Both the position numbers and the translations under genes were made by a program. From Apostichopus japonicus (taxonomy: Eukaryota; Echinodermata; Holothuroidea; Aspidochirotida; Stichopodidae): 64,000 bases of DNA. A model generated the notes under the pieces. The model was not told the DNA's origin. It saw nothing but the letters and a program-made list of their open reading frames with translations, and did not search any database. The stretch covers positions 28,177,501 through 28,241,500 of the forward strand of contig NC_092580.1 of assembly GCF_037975245.1 (NCBI RefSeq), written 5' to 3'. Below, piece after piece: positions 24,801 through 37,408 of the stretch (its first letter is position 1; every line of letters starts with the position of its first letter).

Positions 24801-27800
24801 AATTATTACCTGGCAATGATGATGAGGGTTAAACATTCAACTATCTCACAGTGGGAGGGAAAGGTCTTATTAGTGGAAGTAAAATGCTTTGATGACATTA
24901 GTGTATTTGACTTTCATGTGGTGCAAGACTGGTGACCTTTAAACTTGAACCCTTACAGTAGACAGATCACCTCCTTCCCACAGCAACCTTCTGAACTTTC
25001 TAAAAAGTTAAATAACAAATTTACAAAATAAAAATCCCTTTTGTTCTCATTGAATCTCCAGGGGGTCCAACAACAAAAACAGACCTTTGTGTCTCTTGTA
25101 CAATATAAAAGTAGTGTGGTATTCAAAGTATTTATTTCAGGTCAAATAAAGAGGCCTAGATCCCAACAGCTTATTTGTCTCCCTTGACACCCCAATTTTC
25201 TCTTCAAAATCCTGGGAACCAGGTCAGCCAATGTAAATTTAAGTGAATGGTGAATACTGATTAGTAAACAAAATCACAATGCAAACACATACCCTACTTT
25301 ATAACTATCAAGTTGCACATCATATTAAGTAGTTAAAATTATTATATTTAGTAACTAGCAACATGATTTGCTTTTAATTACTCTTGAAAGATGATTTTCA
25401 AGTGTTTAACTGATAAGTAACAGCAGATTAAAGAATGTTGGCATTGTGAAAAGGGATAACATTCAGTCGCACATACATGTACAGTATGCTATATATGTTA
25501 TTTGCATTGAGGGTTTGGTCAGCCACACATCCACTAACTACTGGACAATGGCAAAATAATGCTTGTGCCTTCAATGTTAAGACCCCTTGTACGTTAAAAA
25601 TTAGAAACACTGTTAGTCTCCAGGAACATTAAAAAAGAGATTCCATACACATTGAAACAGATGCCAAGTGCTATCTTGCATATTAGTACTCTCACCATTT
25701 TGAAATTTGTTTTGAGCGTAAAAGTATTATTCTTAAATGTTGCCTTCCACTCAAAAATAAACAGGTATGAAGCATGAGATGTTATTTTACGCTGTCATCG
25801 TGAATAATTGAATATTCATATATATTGAGAAAATGTCTTAATACTGATACATAGCATAACAAGTACACCAAATCTTTCACAAAACGGACTCCCAATTTAT
25901 GGGAATGTCAGAAAACTGTTCAGATCGAGTCTATATGTTTCATTTGGTATAGACTCTGCTGAGTCTGCTCAGCGACGCGATCAAGTCTCCCTTCATAAAC
26001 TAGGAAAATGTTACGGTTGTTTTATGTTCCTCCCCTTTCTACATATGCTTCACAGAGGCCGGTGCAATCCCAGGAGGAATAAATAACACACAGGTGCAAT
26101 GACAGGAACGAATCGTTCATAGCGTGACGAATAGTTAAGGGTCGACCCAGCGCATTTGGCAAAGAAAAGTTGGCAGATACGCCTTAACAAAGGCTACTTT
26201 AAGTAGAGCATATTACTGAATCAGAAATCCTGGAAAATGTTGATAATGTTAGTATTTTGACCTTTACAAGAATGCACACAAGTTAAATACAACAATGACA
26301 AGCTCAGTTGGCTATCTATATGATGGTACTATATTATTTAGAACTTTAAAAGGGCAAAAAAATTATGGCTTCAAAAAGACTTCATGACCTTTGCATTTGA
26401 AATGGCATTTTCATCCAAGAATACTGCAACCGACAATTGGCAAGGCTTCATCAATACAATGGCCTGAAAGGTCAAAGGGTAATTTGAAATTTGCCTCAAA
26501 TATGCTAGAAAGGTCTAAATTGGTCACCTATTATCAAACTTTAACAGAAGTCTTTTTCAATCAGGAGTTTTTGTTACTAGAGAAGATATGGGCGAGTCTG
26601 AGAATGATAAAAGAACACAGGAAATGTAATTTAAGTTACCAATTTTTATAAAAAAAAAATTAAATATGTAACTTACGTCTGTGTGGCTGCACATTTGGTC
26701 GAGGATGCAACGGATGAGGTAGAGATGTCGTGGTGCAATGCCTGGGAGAGCTCCCGCCTCTCTGCGCTTCTTCTCTGTCTGTTGATCCTGGATGGAAGTT
26801 CCTTGGATGGACCACCAGAAAATGAGTCTTCTCTGTGGAAACCGACCTCTGTGCATGAAAATGAATTCAACAAGGAAAGACCTGTTTAGTGTATATATGC
26901 AAATGTATGCTTGCAAGTTGGGTTTAAATTTTTCAATTTGATATGTGATATTGAGTGTGGAGAGGAAAGAGGGGGAACTCAGTGATCATACCATCACTCT
27001 CAACCTTTTGAAGTGACGTCATTTCTCGCAGGCATCATTTCATTAAATCATTTCTCCTACATTTGGTGGGAACAAAAGCAGCATTGTTAAATTTGTCACA
27101 TTGTTTACAATAACACATACTGTAATGTATAAATAACACTTTGCAATAATGAATTTGCTCTAAAGTAACAATTGATACTATAAGGTCAATCTCAAATTTA
27201 GAAAATCATAAATCTCCCCCCCCCCCCCCCCCAAGCTTTGGAAATACCAAACATTTCAAGAAAGGAACACCCCCAAATTTTGACAATTAATGCATATCAC
27301 CAAATTTTACTTTCATTGTTTGAAAATAAAATTTGGCAAAGATATTACAATGACTGTATCTGATTGGTAGCTGAGGCATTAATCTTTCGCAGACAAATAC
27401 AAGTCGGTAAAGAAATAAATTCATTTCAGATGAGCGCCAATATAAGCCAGTACGTCATATTTAAATATGAGAAGATCATTGTATTGACCTACCATACATT
27501 GTTTACATATAAATGTCAAACTATAAACTAGCGATCATGATATGAATAGAAGACGATAAATTCAAAACAACTTTAACCAAGTTACTATTCACTCTCCTGA
27601 ATTACAGATGTTGATACTCATACTTTACAACTTGAGATAAAAAAAAAAAGTAAATTTGGCCTGATCATTTCACCACCTACAGCGAGCAGACAATTAAGTG
27701 TCTCGTGGTGAGCATCTAGGCAGCCCAACAGTTCTTCAAACCTCATCATGAAATCATATTCGGCCAAACTCTCACCTGAATAGAATGGAAGACGGGGGTC

Positions 27801-30800
27801 CAAACGGAACCCAAAGAGTTGATGGTACGCGAGCGTCATATCAGAGCCAAAAACAACCAGTTCAAATAAAAGCACAATCCTCCAAGGATATGTGGAAGCT
27901 CCCAAAATGGCAGTCAAACTTAACACAGTATATTCTATCGCTGATCGATATTTGCTTTATTGGTATTATAATAATAATATCTATAATTGTTTAACATTCC
28001 ATACAATCCTCTAGTGGTTTTATGGTTTATGATTCCTCGCTCAGCCAACTATCCTTGAACATGATGCCATTCGAAAGAAACACATACTCCCATCCCTCAT
28101 AAAAAATCCACTTTCTTAAAAGTTTCAAAATTTGTGAAGAAGATATCCTGAAGAATATCCACTTTCAGGATGCTTCTAACAAAAGACCTGTAGATGCGAT
28201 GCTGATCAAATATTATAATAAGGTACAAAGAAAGTCAGTCTTATGAGTTGATCTGATAACAACAACCACACAACAAGCTTGGAGAGCTGGATAGGGATTG
28301 AAACTCTTTCAATGAATGCCTGACCTTACAGCACCAAAGTAATAGTACTACTAACTGTATGAAAATCAACACAACAGCATTCTGTCCAACACACAACATG
28401 GTAAGGTGTGCTTGGCATTCGATATGATGAGTGGAGCTCTTTTCAAATTCCAATGAATGAAACCTGTGTGTGTGTGTATATAACACAAGAATATCCAAAC
28501 AGTACCAGCACTGAACTGAACTCTGTTTTCGTATGTAATAACGTAATAGATATCATAGGGTCAGGATGGTGATGATACATATGCAATGCCAACAAACATT
28601 TGACCAATACAGACTCTTTTTAAAAATCAGACCTACCCTATTACCCATGACAACTTGTTGCTGATTGGTTGTGTATCAAATACCTCTGTGTAGAGTATTA
28701 TAATCTACACCCACCCACAACAACAGTGTATTTTCAGTTTGCTGTTGGTGAGGTGGTCTTGGAGTTATCTCAAGAATGCTGGAAATGCTAGATGGATCAC
28801 AAGGTTGAGGTGGTGGAGACAAACCACACAAACCAAGAAGAAATAGAACAAAGCCAGTGATCCAGCAATAAGAAGTACTAAGCAGATATTATTGTGTTCT
28901 GTGTTGGCTTGTACAGTAGATAGTGTAAATTGCCTTAGAATCAGCTCATAAGTCCCAATCACTAGAATAGGGCATTGCAGGTTCCTTAGCTTGACAACTC
29001 AAAATTTAGTGCTAGAGCAAATCATGAGTGACAAATACTGATAGGAAAGTATTTGGAAAAAGGAATGTTGCAGATCAAATCAAATGTTTTTAACTGCTCA
29101 TTCATTAAACCTCATTCTGTGAAAAATTCTAGGATACCGTCCTAGTTTGATCATTTGCAATTTTTCTGAGAGCAATATTCCTCGATAAGTCTGGTTAAAA
29201 CTTAACAGAATATGTTGCCAGGTGCATTAATCTTTAACAACTCTGCATGGAAGCCTCAGCCGGTGACTATGTCAATGCATATCACGCAGTCAAGTTGATG
29301 GTTAATTTACTGAAATACAAATATATTAATTTCAGTCTAATACCTCCTTATAACATGTACAACAAAGTACTGTTTGTTTCATTTTCCTGGTTATTGAAGA
29401 AAAGAAGTTACTCGGCAAATACTGTTAATCACTAAATATCGCAAAATGATTGGTAATAAATTAGGTCAACATACATTGAAAGAGGAACTCCCTTCTTTTT
29501 TTTTTTTGGCATTCCACCTTGACAACAGTTCCATTCTGCATATTCTGTAGTAAATCCCATAACAATACGGTTCATTGCATTGTCTAGTCTTGTTTCATTT
29601 CACACGAGAAGACAAAAATGGAAACACAAAACATTGGAAAATCCCAAAAAATTGCATTTATAAAGAAGTGATTCATTATATATACTAATATAGTACTATG
29701 GGAAAGTATAGTCTCTTACCAGAAAAATTTTGTAGAATCAGAATAAAATCATCAAAAAATTGTCTATTCACAAAATTTCCAGCTAGAATTGGGATATTGC
29801 AAGCACAACAAGATACTGTACTAAAGGTGTCTAGTGAAATTAAGGAAACACTTACCTACAATTTAATCACCACCCAACCCCCCATCCCCACCACCTCCTC
29901 CTCCCCACATCTTTTTGGCCCCTAGGGATCAATAATTCTTTCTTTCATATTTTAAAACGAACCGTGCTATGGAGCAATATTCACAACAACATGTAACATC
30001 TTTAAATATGTAAAACAATTAGCTCTTTCCCAGAAATAAGGACCAATCATATTATTTGAAAGAACATCTTCAAAATGGCTGCCTAGAAGTTGGATGCAAC
30101 ATTTTTAATATGTTCCATAGTTTTCTATGTACAATTTAGTAACTCCTTATGAATATACATAGCCTAATAAGCAGATCACAATGCAAGCACTCAAAAATCA
30201 ATATGATACACTGACAATATTATTATGATACATATAAACCAAGGAAAACCACAACAGAAAAAATATCAACCATGACAAATTGAAAGCCTGAGCCTTATCA
30301 ATATGAATGTATGAAATTGAAGAATAGAAGCTTTCAAGTACAATGTCTTTAACTCAAAAGAGAAAAAGAGATGTTCAGAATAGATATCGATTCTGCACAT
30401 CTTGTTAATGGGAATTAAAGAACAAACTGGCTTGCATGGTTTTCTATATATTCCTTTGAGAAAATAAGAGAATTTTAGTCATAACAGAATGAGTCATTGG
30501 TGGTAAAAAAAAAACTCCATTCACATGTCACTTAGATCTGTTCGTTTAGACAGTAAGTCATATTTGGGAGAATGTGCTACAGAATAACCTACTGTATCCA
30601 ACTCTGGCTTTTAGGGATTTACTTGGATAAATTTATGATGAGCACCATTCTATAAATATACTAAAATCCAACAAAAGTGTCGTTCATTTAGTTTGACTAC
30701 TTAGGCTGACTTTCATTCTATAGAAATTGTCAATTTGCAGTCTTTTCAAATGACTTTTAAGTAAACACTAAAGTTGAAAAGCATTTCGGGGATGAACTAT

Positions 30801-33800
30801 TAAAACCTGACTGAAAATAATTAATTTCTACTTTTTCTAACTACTGTAATAACTTTCACCTGGCTGGTGAAGAAATCTGTGTCGAGATATATGGATGATG
30901 CATTCTTGTCATATATACTATTGACCTTTGGGGATGTCGTGAAAGGATGAAGGTGGGCAGCGGGGCAGTATCTGGGAGGGTCAAAGTGAACTTGTAACAG
31001 ATGCACTCACATTATAACCCCTGTTTTGTTTCAATTTGTAATAAATACATTTTAATCTACCAACTGGAATAAGGCAACGGGAGGAATGTGCACTCCTTCA
31101 ATTCTTTCCTCTTCAATGCCTCCCCCCACTGCCTCCTGCCCCCCCCTCCATCCCCCTCCACTCATGACTTGTGGGAAGGTGAAAAGAGAGACAAAACAAC
31201 TTAGGGGCAAATGATTATGACACCACAGGATGCAGATTTATAGTTGAACCTCCCTCTATTATAGAGGGCGCCAGTTTAAAATTTTAAATGTGTTCCAATT
31301 TTTTTGGGCTGTTTATAAAATCCAAAAACTCCTTTAAATTTTCATCTGCAGAGGATTTTTCTAGTACTATCTACAAACAGCCCTGATGGTAGTAAGGTTT
31401 TCGGGACCAGGGGTTATGTTTTTACAGAAATTGGTTCGAAATGTCTGGTGGAACCAGGTACAGGTATATGCAGACAAGAATTGGTTGCATTTATGGTTTA
31501 CAGTTGTTACTGTTTATTATTTGGTTAAAATATAATGGATTCCAAGAGTGGGTTGATTGCAAATTTGCTACTTGACAGGTTAGCTTCTGTTCAGCATTCT
31601 TCTTGCACTAATTGCACGCCATTGTTAACTATTGTACTATATCTGATTCAGTCTCAATGTAAACAGAGATCTTTAATAATCCACACAGCTATAGATGTAT
31701 GAATTCACTCACACACTACACATTCACCACGACTAACACGCATAATGAGCTCTATAGCGGATGCTTTTTTAGACTTTGAACTTGGTCACAACACTAAGGC
31801 CTCAAATACACTTCACAGTTCAACAGTGTTATATGAAAATATGCTTTGTTGTGGTATTTTGGGAACAAGCATGCTTACTTTTTTGTCTAAAAAAAATGTA
31901 TATATTTAATTAGATTTCTTTAAGTAGGGATGTTTGGAATGGACTATGGAAGATTTTAAGAACCTAACATTTGATATTATGATCTTGAAACATGATATGC
32001 TCATATGTCATCATACGTAATACTTTAGTTTAGATTCTTTTTTTCGATTAGGAGCATGCAACCTCAAACTTCAACATCCCTGGGCAAGCTAAAGGGCTGC
32101 TTGTATGCATACTGTACAAGCATCTAATATCCAATGTCTGTTAAAACCAGAAAACTTAAAGAGTCTTTGCAGTGCTTTGCCTTGAAATATTTCTCCAAAT
32201 TACCTGATTGATTGAAGAACTGTTGGTTAAATTTGTCCACAAATAAAGTTAGATCCAAAATTTCTGAGATTTCTAGTTTTTGCTACTTTTGACCTCAAAT
32301 AAACAGAAAAGCTCTCACCAAAGCTATTGCACAGCAGCTAGTACTCATAATGGGGCACATATATCACACACATACATGTCATGTAGGCATATATATACAT
32401 CATAAACATGTCAAACCATCACTGAATAATATTTTTTTGCCTTCAACAGGGAATCAAACCTTTTTTTTATTTCTTATTTGTGCATATATAATTAGTATAC
32501 CTTCTTCTTAAATGGAACTGTATTTTTATTTTTAGCAGGTGGTTATTCTACATATCCATTTTAGTGATGTGATGTACTTCAATTTTTGTTTTAACGCTAT
32601 GCTTCATCTTACCTACCTCTTGTAGGAAGAATGTTAAAATTGTACCAATTTTTGTGAGGTAGATAGAGCAGAATACACACAGATGAGATACATGTGTCAA
32701 GCACAATGTTTATATCCATCTGTAGTTTCCAAGTTCACTACATACCGTGCCATCTATACAGGCAACGCCCACTTCTTCTTCCTCACCAATCTATCTTATC
32801 TACAAAATTGATATTATATATCCATATCGCACCACAAATGAACACTTCCAGTGTCTGGTCGATGCCCTTATCACTTCATACTACCAAGCATTAACTGGCT
32901 AAAAGAATGCTTCAAATAGCATGTTTCTTTTGGTTTTTTTAATCTCTTAGGTATTGTAGATATCCTCTCATTCAATTAGAAAATGACAGCTTATTTTATG
33001 TAAACAAAGAAGCCTTCTAATCTTAATTTAAATTCAGCTCAGTAACTAATTTGACCTTCCTGTCCCCTCACATCCATATTAACATGCATTTCCTCTCTGT
33101 CAATACAAACCCGCCCGACCTCTACGAGTCTTAGCTTCCACCTAATGCAACTGACGTCCTGTATAAAGTGTTTTTCATTTTCGAGATTTATGTACGGTAA
33201 GATAAACGACAGCAACTGAAATAGATAACATACTGTGCACAGTCATGAGCGACCACTGGATTTTATGTGGTGGGGGGGAGGGGTAAAAGACAGGGTGGTA
33301 AATCCACCTTTAGTACCACATGCATGTCCTGAAGGAGGTGCATAACATGAAGGGGAGGAGAGTATATTTGTAATACACATTTATGGCCCTCAAGTCACAT
33401 TCAAGCAGCAATGGTGACATGTTAGGGTGAACAGTAGTGCCATTTTTGCTGAATGTGTTGCTATCAAAGCTTCAGTAATAATGTGGACATTGTACCAAAT
33501 TTGGAAAGGCAGAAAACTATAATATTATGTAAACAGAAGAGCAACAAACAACATTAATGCAACTTATCAAAGATATGCCCAGAAATTTAGCCAGGGATGG
33601 AAACTAGGGCAAGGTGAAATGTGGTGATATATACTGTATGCAAAATTGTTGTAATTTTATGAATGGTATACATGTACAAAACCTTGGACAAATACTGAAT
33701 GTTTATTTCAATTTCAAGACAAAGTTTTACAACCCTTTCCTACATGGAGTTCAGTTTTGTCAGGTTTGTATTGCAAAGAAAGTTCCAAGTACAATAAGTA

Positions 33801-34447
33801 TAAGTAATTCCTCTTTTGCTCTGGCTTAAGAAAATATCTAGGTGTTAAACTGATCTTTATACTGCTGCCAAAGGGAATTTACCATACACTACATAAACAC
33901 ATAATGCAACAAACAACATATGCATAGATGGGAATACTATGCAGTATATATGTTGCATTTTATATAAATTGTAAAAGATGGCTGTATATTTTACAGTAAT
34001 TTTCCCTTAGGTTTGGTTTATGGACTTTAAATCAGTATGTGACCATATGATGAAAACAGGGTTTGAACTAACAATAACATTTTGAGGTAAGCAACTCCAT
34101 TGTTATGTGTAACTTCATTGGGAAGGACAAAAGAACAGGTGGTTGGTGAATAAGTTCTCTTGAGTATACAAACCTTTCTGTCCAGCCAACACTTAATTAT
34201 TGTGCATAGTGAACAGAGAACACAATAAGACCATTTCGTACAGTTGCAGATTGCATTCATTAGTAAAGTTGTTAGGCTTATTTCCATAGTGCCAATGCAT
34301 AATTACAAATTCATGTACCGTCACAGCCAAATTGTAATCTTCGCCTTCTGCTAGAATGACGAAATTTTCCATTAAGCACTTACCATTCTTCTCGTCGGTT
34401 TCAACAGCAGAAGCTGCCCGCGAGAGAACATCTAACGGAGTCTCCAT
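21495..34447 (-). CDS. VGLL4: VGLL4, TEAD-binding transcription cofactor (complete)
   Basis: Vestigial-like 4 binds TEAD factors in the nucleus through TDU motifs and competes with YAP, restraining Hippo-pathway output. The coding sequence is complement(join(21495..21832,24362..24684,26677..26848,34384..34447)). That is 897 nt or 298 residues plus a stop, close to the 290-296 residues of vertebrate VGLL4. All junctions are GT-AG and phases agree throughout. The N-terminus METPLDVLSRAAS matches vertebrate VGLL4. RQQSRPSVI in exon 3 matches its RQQNRPSVI. TDU1, EEHFRRSLGQNY, is at residues 193-204 and TDU2, SVDDHFAKALGDKW, starts at residue 244. The spacer between the TDUs is longer than in human. 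Exon 2 is weakly conserved. The gene converges on ATG7. An alternative first exon is likely at 27776-27839. Confidence 0.94.
22053..22525 (+). repeat. Interspersed repeat, copy 1, in VGLL4 intron 3
   Basis: Aligns with 25350-25863 in the same orientation at roughly 80 percent. Shared stretches include ACTCTTGAAAGATGATTTT, AGCCACACATCCACTAACTA, TGCTTGTGCCTTCAATGTTA and ACTGATACATAGCATAACAA. It is itself bounded by a 45-bp direct repeat (22006-22053 and 22541-22585, shared AGAAAGTTAAGTGA). No coding content was seen. Confidence 0.85.
22936..23178. mobile_element. TTAA-flanked MITE (piggyBac/T2-like)
   Basis: 243-bp element with inverted ends AGGTAGGCTGTATTGGCCCC and AGGTAGTCAGTATAGGCCCC (right end as reverse complement), directly bordered by TTAA at 22932-22935 and 23179-23182. 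A TTAA target with AGG ends fits piggyBac-type or T2-type MITEs. It has no coding capacity. Confidence 0.75.
24362..24684 (-). CDS. VGLL4: VGLL4 exon 3
   Basis: 323 nt after the acceptor tgcatttcag, donor gtactt. It encodes a proline- and serine-rich region, then DMRQQSRPSVI, which is the conserved block before the TDU motifs. An Asp/Arg/Asn-rich stretch follows. Confidence 0.92.
24685..26676 (-). other. VGLL4: VGLL4 intron 2: repeat copy
   Basis: 2.0-kb intron with repeat copy 25350-25863. Near 26495-26530 is a short stretch resembling the inner left part of the TTAA element (CAAATATGCTAGA). Nothing else was recognised. Confidence 0.75.
25350..25863 (+). repeat. Interspersed repeat, copy 2, in VGLL4 intron 2
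   Basis: Partner of 22053-22525. It is about 40 bp longer through an insertion near 25435-25500. Confidence 0.85.
26677..26848 (-). CDS. VGLL4: VGLL4 exon 2
   Basis: 172 nt between a pyrimidine-rich acceptor ending tgcacag and the donor gtaagt. The phase (2 + 56 codons + 2) fits exons 1 and 3 exactly. It encodes a basic and serine-rich stretch, GFHREDSFSGG, then RQRRSAERREL. Similarity to vertebrate exon 2 is slight, so support rests on splice sites, phase and total length. Confidence 0.78.
26849..34383 (-). other. VGLL4: VGLL4 intron 1, 7.5 kb
   Basis: Contains the candidate alternative first exon (27776-27839), a perfect CRE-type TGACGTCA at 27014-27021 and a C18 run near 27217. The rest (27930-34383) is AT-rich with short simple tracts, including C/T runs near 29876 and 31120. 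I saw no further exon with coherent phase; an open stretch at 30821-31006 was considered and dropped. Confidence 0.7.
27776..27839 (-). CDS. VGLL4: Candidate alternative first exon of VGLL4
   Basis: An ATG at 27837-27839 opens 21 codons (MTLAYHQLFGFRLDPRLPFY, then S) plus one base, followed by the strong donor gtgagag. Length (64 nt), phase and final G all equal those of the standard exon 1, so it could splice to exon 2 without a frame change. The frame also stays open upstream to an ATG at 27924-27926, leaving the start uncertain. Human VGLL4 also uses alternative first exons joined at this phase (from memory). There is no transcript evidence here. Confidence 0.5.
34384..34447 (-). CDS. VGLL4: VGLL4 exon 1
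   Basis: 64 nt: 21 codons (METPLDVLSRAAS, then AVETDEKN) plus one base, followed by the donor gtaagt. The ATG at 34445-34447 is chosen by exact match to the conserved N-terminus. Confidence 0.93.
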
Positions 34448-34800
34448 TTTTTATCAGTTAGTAAAATAGTTCGGTTGGCAAGCAGGCAAGCAGTAGCGCT
34501 CTCTTCACAACGTTATTAGACCTAACGGTGAAAACTAACAACAAAGACACTGCACAGCCCTCGAATCGACCACTAATAGCAGTTGTTTTTCCACTCCAAA
34601 TTTGTCAAAAAATCTCATAATTTGTGATTTTTGGTGATCTTGTTTCCCATACTCCGCAAGTTTATCTTTAGCAAGGAATTTGGCTGAAATATTACTGTCT
34701 AGTGAATAAAGTATCTGAAAATTACACATGTATATCGTCAGTGTGTTGTTTGCGTGCCTAATTTTACGCCGCATGAATCAAACAAGTTGATAGAAAATAT
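34448..34800 (-). promoter_or_regulatory. VGLL4: Probable VGLL4 5' UTR and promoter region
   Basis: Placed only by its position upstream of the standard VGLL4 start. No TATA box was chosen. A minus-strand 79-codon frame (34535-34774) precedes the gene and could be a long upstream ORF or chance. A plus-strand ATG at 34799 opens 15 codons into a weak donor-like gtaaat. Confidence 0.35.
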
Positions 34801-36581
34801 GCCTGGAATGGAGGAATGTGTTGTGGAAGACTTCATATTCTGTAGGGGTAAATAAACTTTTACGGTTTTCGTCTTATCTTTGTATCAATACAAATGACAT
34901 TGTAAATACTATTTTGTCTATTAAAAGTAAAAGTTTATTTGAAAAATATGTTATGGAATAATCAAAAGAAATATAGCACTTTGAAAAAACGTGTTACCAA
35001 TGTTTACCCCGTGCATAAAATGGCTGCTCCCCACTGAGAAATTCCTGAGGTAGTAAGGAATGTGCTCGACCCATGACATTCCATCTGTGTAGATAACAAC
35101 CTGTGCAAGTCAAACCCTCTGCACTCTACCTGTGGAATTCGGACCTTTCCATAGCCAAATTCAGATTAAGAACCATGGTTGCTTAATCCTCCATTTCTGT
35201 TGACACAAGTTGGTACAAAGACCATATATATCCACCAGTATTGTCAAATACCTAGACATATTAAAATAGATGTGCCAGTTATAGTTCATAGTACTAATTC
35301 AGTAGTATTGTAATTTGTACGGGATCCGCCCAAGGAGATTGAATGGTATTTTTTTTTATTGATTACCACAACAGAAATATTTGCACGCAGTGCATATCCC
35401 CCATAGGAAAGCGTAGCGTGGTAAACGTTTGCTGAAATCTTAGCACCGTCAGGTTTTGGGAATCGATACATAGTTTGCATGTTTTCATACCAATATAGGA
35501 CTATAGTCCATGGTAAACAAGTCGAACTGAAAGAAGTCAGTTCCGGAGCCAAGTAGCTGTTTTCCGAGGCTCAGCCATTTATTGTCAGGTACGTTGGCCT
35601 AGGGTCCAACGTCGATGACCTTGGCGACGAAGCACGTCGTCTATTATATGACGTTGCCAAAGTTTACAGAGGAAATTGGGGACCGTACCAAGTTTTAGTG
35701 ATTCGAGGGAGAAGAGCCTTTATACCGTATATTAATCTTGTGGTACTTTACAGGACTGAAAATATTAGTCTTGATAAGTGATAGGACAAGTTGCAAAGAC
35801 ATACACAATTTAAATATGTTAAATATCTGGAATGCTACTTTAAGGTCAATATAACGATGACTTCCGCTTCTCAGTCCAGCCTAAGTGTTTATGTTAATGT
35901 TTTATGAGGCAACTACAAAAATGTTTATAACATAGGTCTTATATATATATATATTCATATAATTTTGTGATATATCTGAGGAACTTTACATAATGTGCAT
36001 TATACTACATGGTTCAATCACTCTAAACTGATGCACCTAAGCTCAAATCTTACAGGTGTTTTAGAAATGCAACTTAGACTGATAGAAGTTGGTTTTGATC
36101 GACTACAACAATATCGAATTTAAAATTCGTGCCTTCAAAGTCATCCTCAGTCATTTTCCCTTTTAGTCATCTTCCCCTGTTGGTCCGTTTTTCCTTCACA
36201 TAATGTTTTTCGCCCTCATAGCACCTCAATCCCTCAAGTGTATTTCACGGTAAATTCCGTTCTGAATATTGTCTTTGCTCTCAAAATGACTGCACCCCTT
36301 CCCCTTAGACTCCGTCACCGTGGGTTAGGACTGTACCTATATAAAGTGACAAATAAAACAGTTAAAAAAGATGGATGATTATGCAGGGATCGCAACCTTT
36401 GACCTTTCTTCATGGTTAAGACATTATGTTAATCATTCTTACGTACAGTTTTTATTCCCATTCTACTCTCTGGGATATGGTGCGGGTTATTCTCACGGGA
36501 AGCGTAAATATACCAGTTTCAATATATTTACGGGACGTGCCTCAATTTCTTTCTTTTTTGCATAAAATTAAGTTCTTAATT
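34801..36581. other. Intergenic, no firm feature
   Basis: A plus-strand frame without an ATG is open from about 35560 to a stop near 35780 (GSNVDDLGDEARRLLYDVAK, then a basic stretch). It lies after a possible acceptor, gtcag, but the preceding short frame does not fit its phase. A short TA run lies at 35940-35956. Nothing else was recognised. Confidence 0.5.
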
Positions 36582-36589
36582 GTTGTACG

Positions 36590-37400
36590 CATGGGCGTCA
36601 ACAGGTGGGGGACGGGGGGGGGGGACATGTCCCCCCACTTTCAAAAGTGGAGGGGATATCATATCATTTGTCCCCCCCCCCCCCCACTTTTCAGAGCAGT
36701 TATTAAAAAAATCACATGCATATGCGCGATTTTCTATCACAATTGCTGAGCTGATTCAAGTAGAATCTAACTTAAGAATCATTATCAATAAATTGCACTG
36801 GAAATTAGAACAGTGCTTGGCCCTTTATCCCCCTTCCTCCGATATTCACCCTCCCTGCTTCGTCCGAGACCTCTGATAAAAGAAGTTGTGCGATGTTTGA
36901 ACGATGTTTTAGAGTGTTTTGTGGAAGCACCCCTTCTCGCCAGAAATGGAATTCCACTTGCCCTACACTGTGAATCAGAGAAAACGACGCATTTCAACTT
37001 GAAAACAAGTCGAAGACCCCACCAGGAAGGTAATATCATATATTTTAGGCCCTACAGACAGTATTCTGCCTGTATGCAGGGTATTATATGATACCAAACT
37101 ACCGAAAATATTTCGTTTGAGATGGACGCTGTGTAATTCGTTTCCCTTGGTGTCAGAACGGCATCTTTCTACCAGTACTTTCTGTCGGAATTTAGTTTTG
37201 TGAGACAAAATTTCTCCTCACAGATCTGGTTCTGATGTAACTAAAAACGACTCAGGAAGGCCGACTCCTGCGATCTAGGGGGTCTTATGTACCCAAAATT
37301 TTCTGGTACGCTACGCGCCAACCAATGGTGGCGCTCCGCTTAGATAGTATAGTGTCTCCCCCCCCCCCCCCCCACTTTCTGAAACCTGATGACGCCCATG
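36590..37400. mobile_element. hAT-like non-autonomous element, 811 bp
   Basis: Inverted ends CATGGGCGTCAACAGG and CATGGGCGTCATCAGG (15 of 16 identical) sit inside a perfect 8-bp direct repeat, GTTGTACG, at 36582-36589 and 37401-37408. Both ends continue into G/C homopolymer runs. The 8-bp duplication is the hAT signature; no transposase frame is present. An internal module at 37270-37350 recurs in the elements at 60756 and 63883. Confidence 0.88.
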
Positions 37401-37408
37401 GTTGTACG

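Noticed and set aside
26557-26916. 119-codon minus-strand frame overlapping VGLL4 exon 2
   Set aside because: It is a different frame; only the called frame joins exons 1 and 3 in phase.
30821-31006. Possible extra VGLL4 exon before gtgaaag
   Set aside because: The four called exons already give the full expected length with perfect phase, and this stretch lacks VGLL similarity.
35560-35780. Protein-like frame GSNVDDLGDEARRLLYDVAK
   Set aside because: No ATG, no matching upstream phase and no family recognised; mentioned in the region note only.
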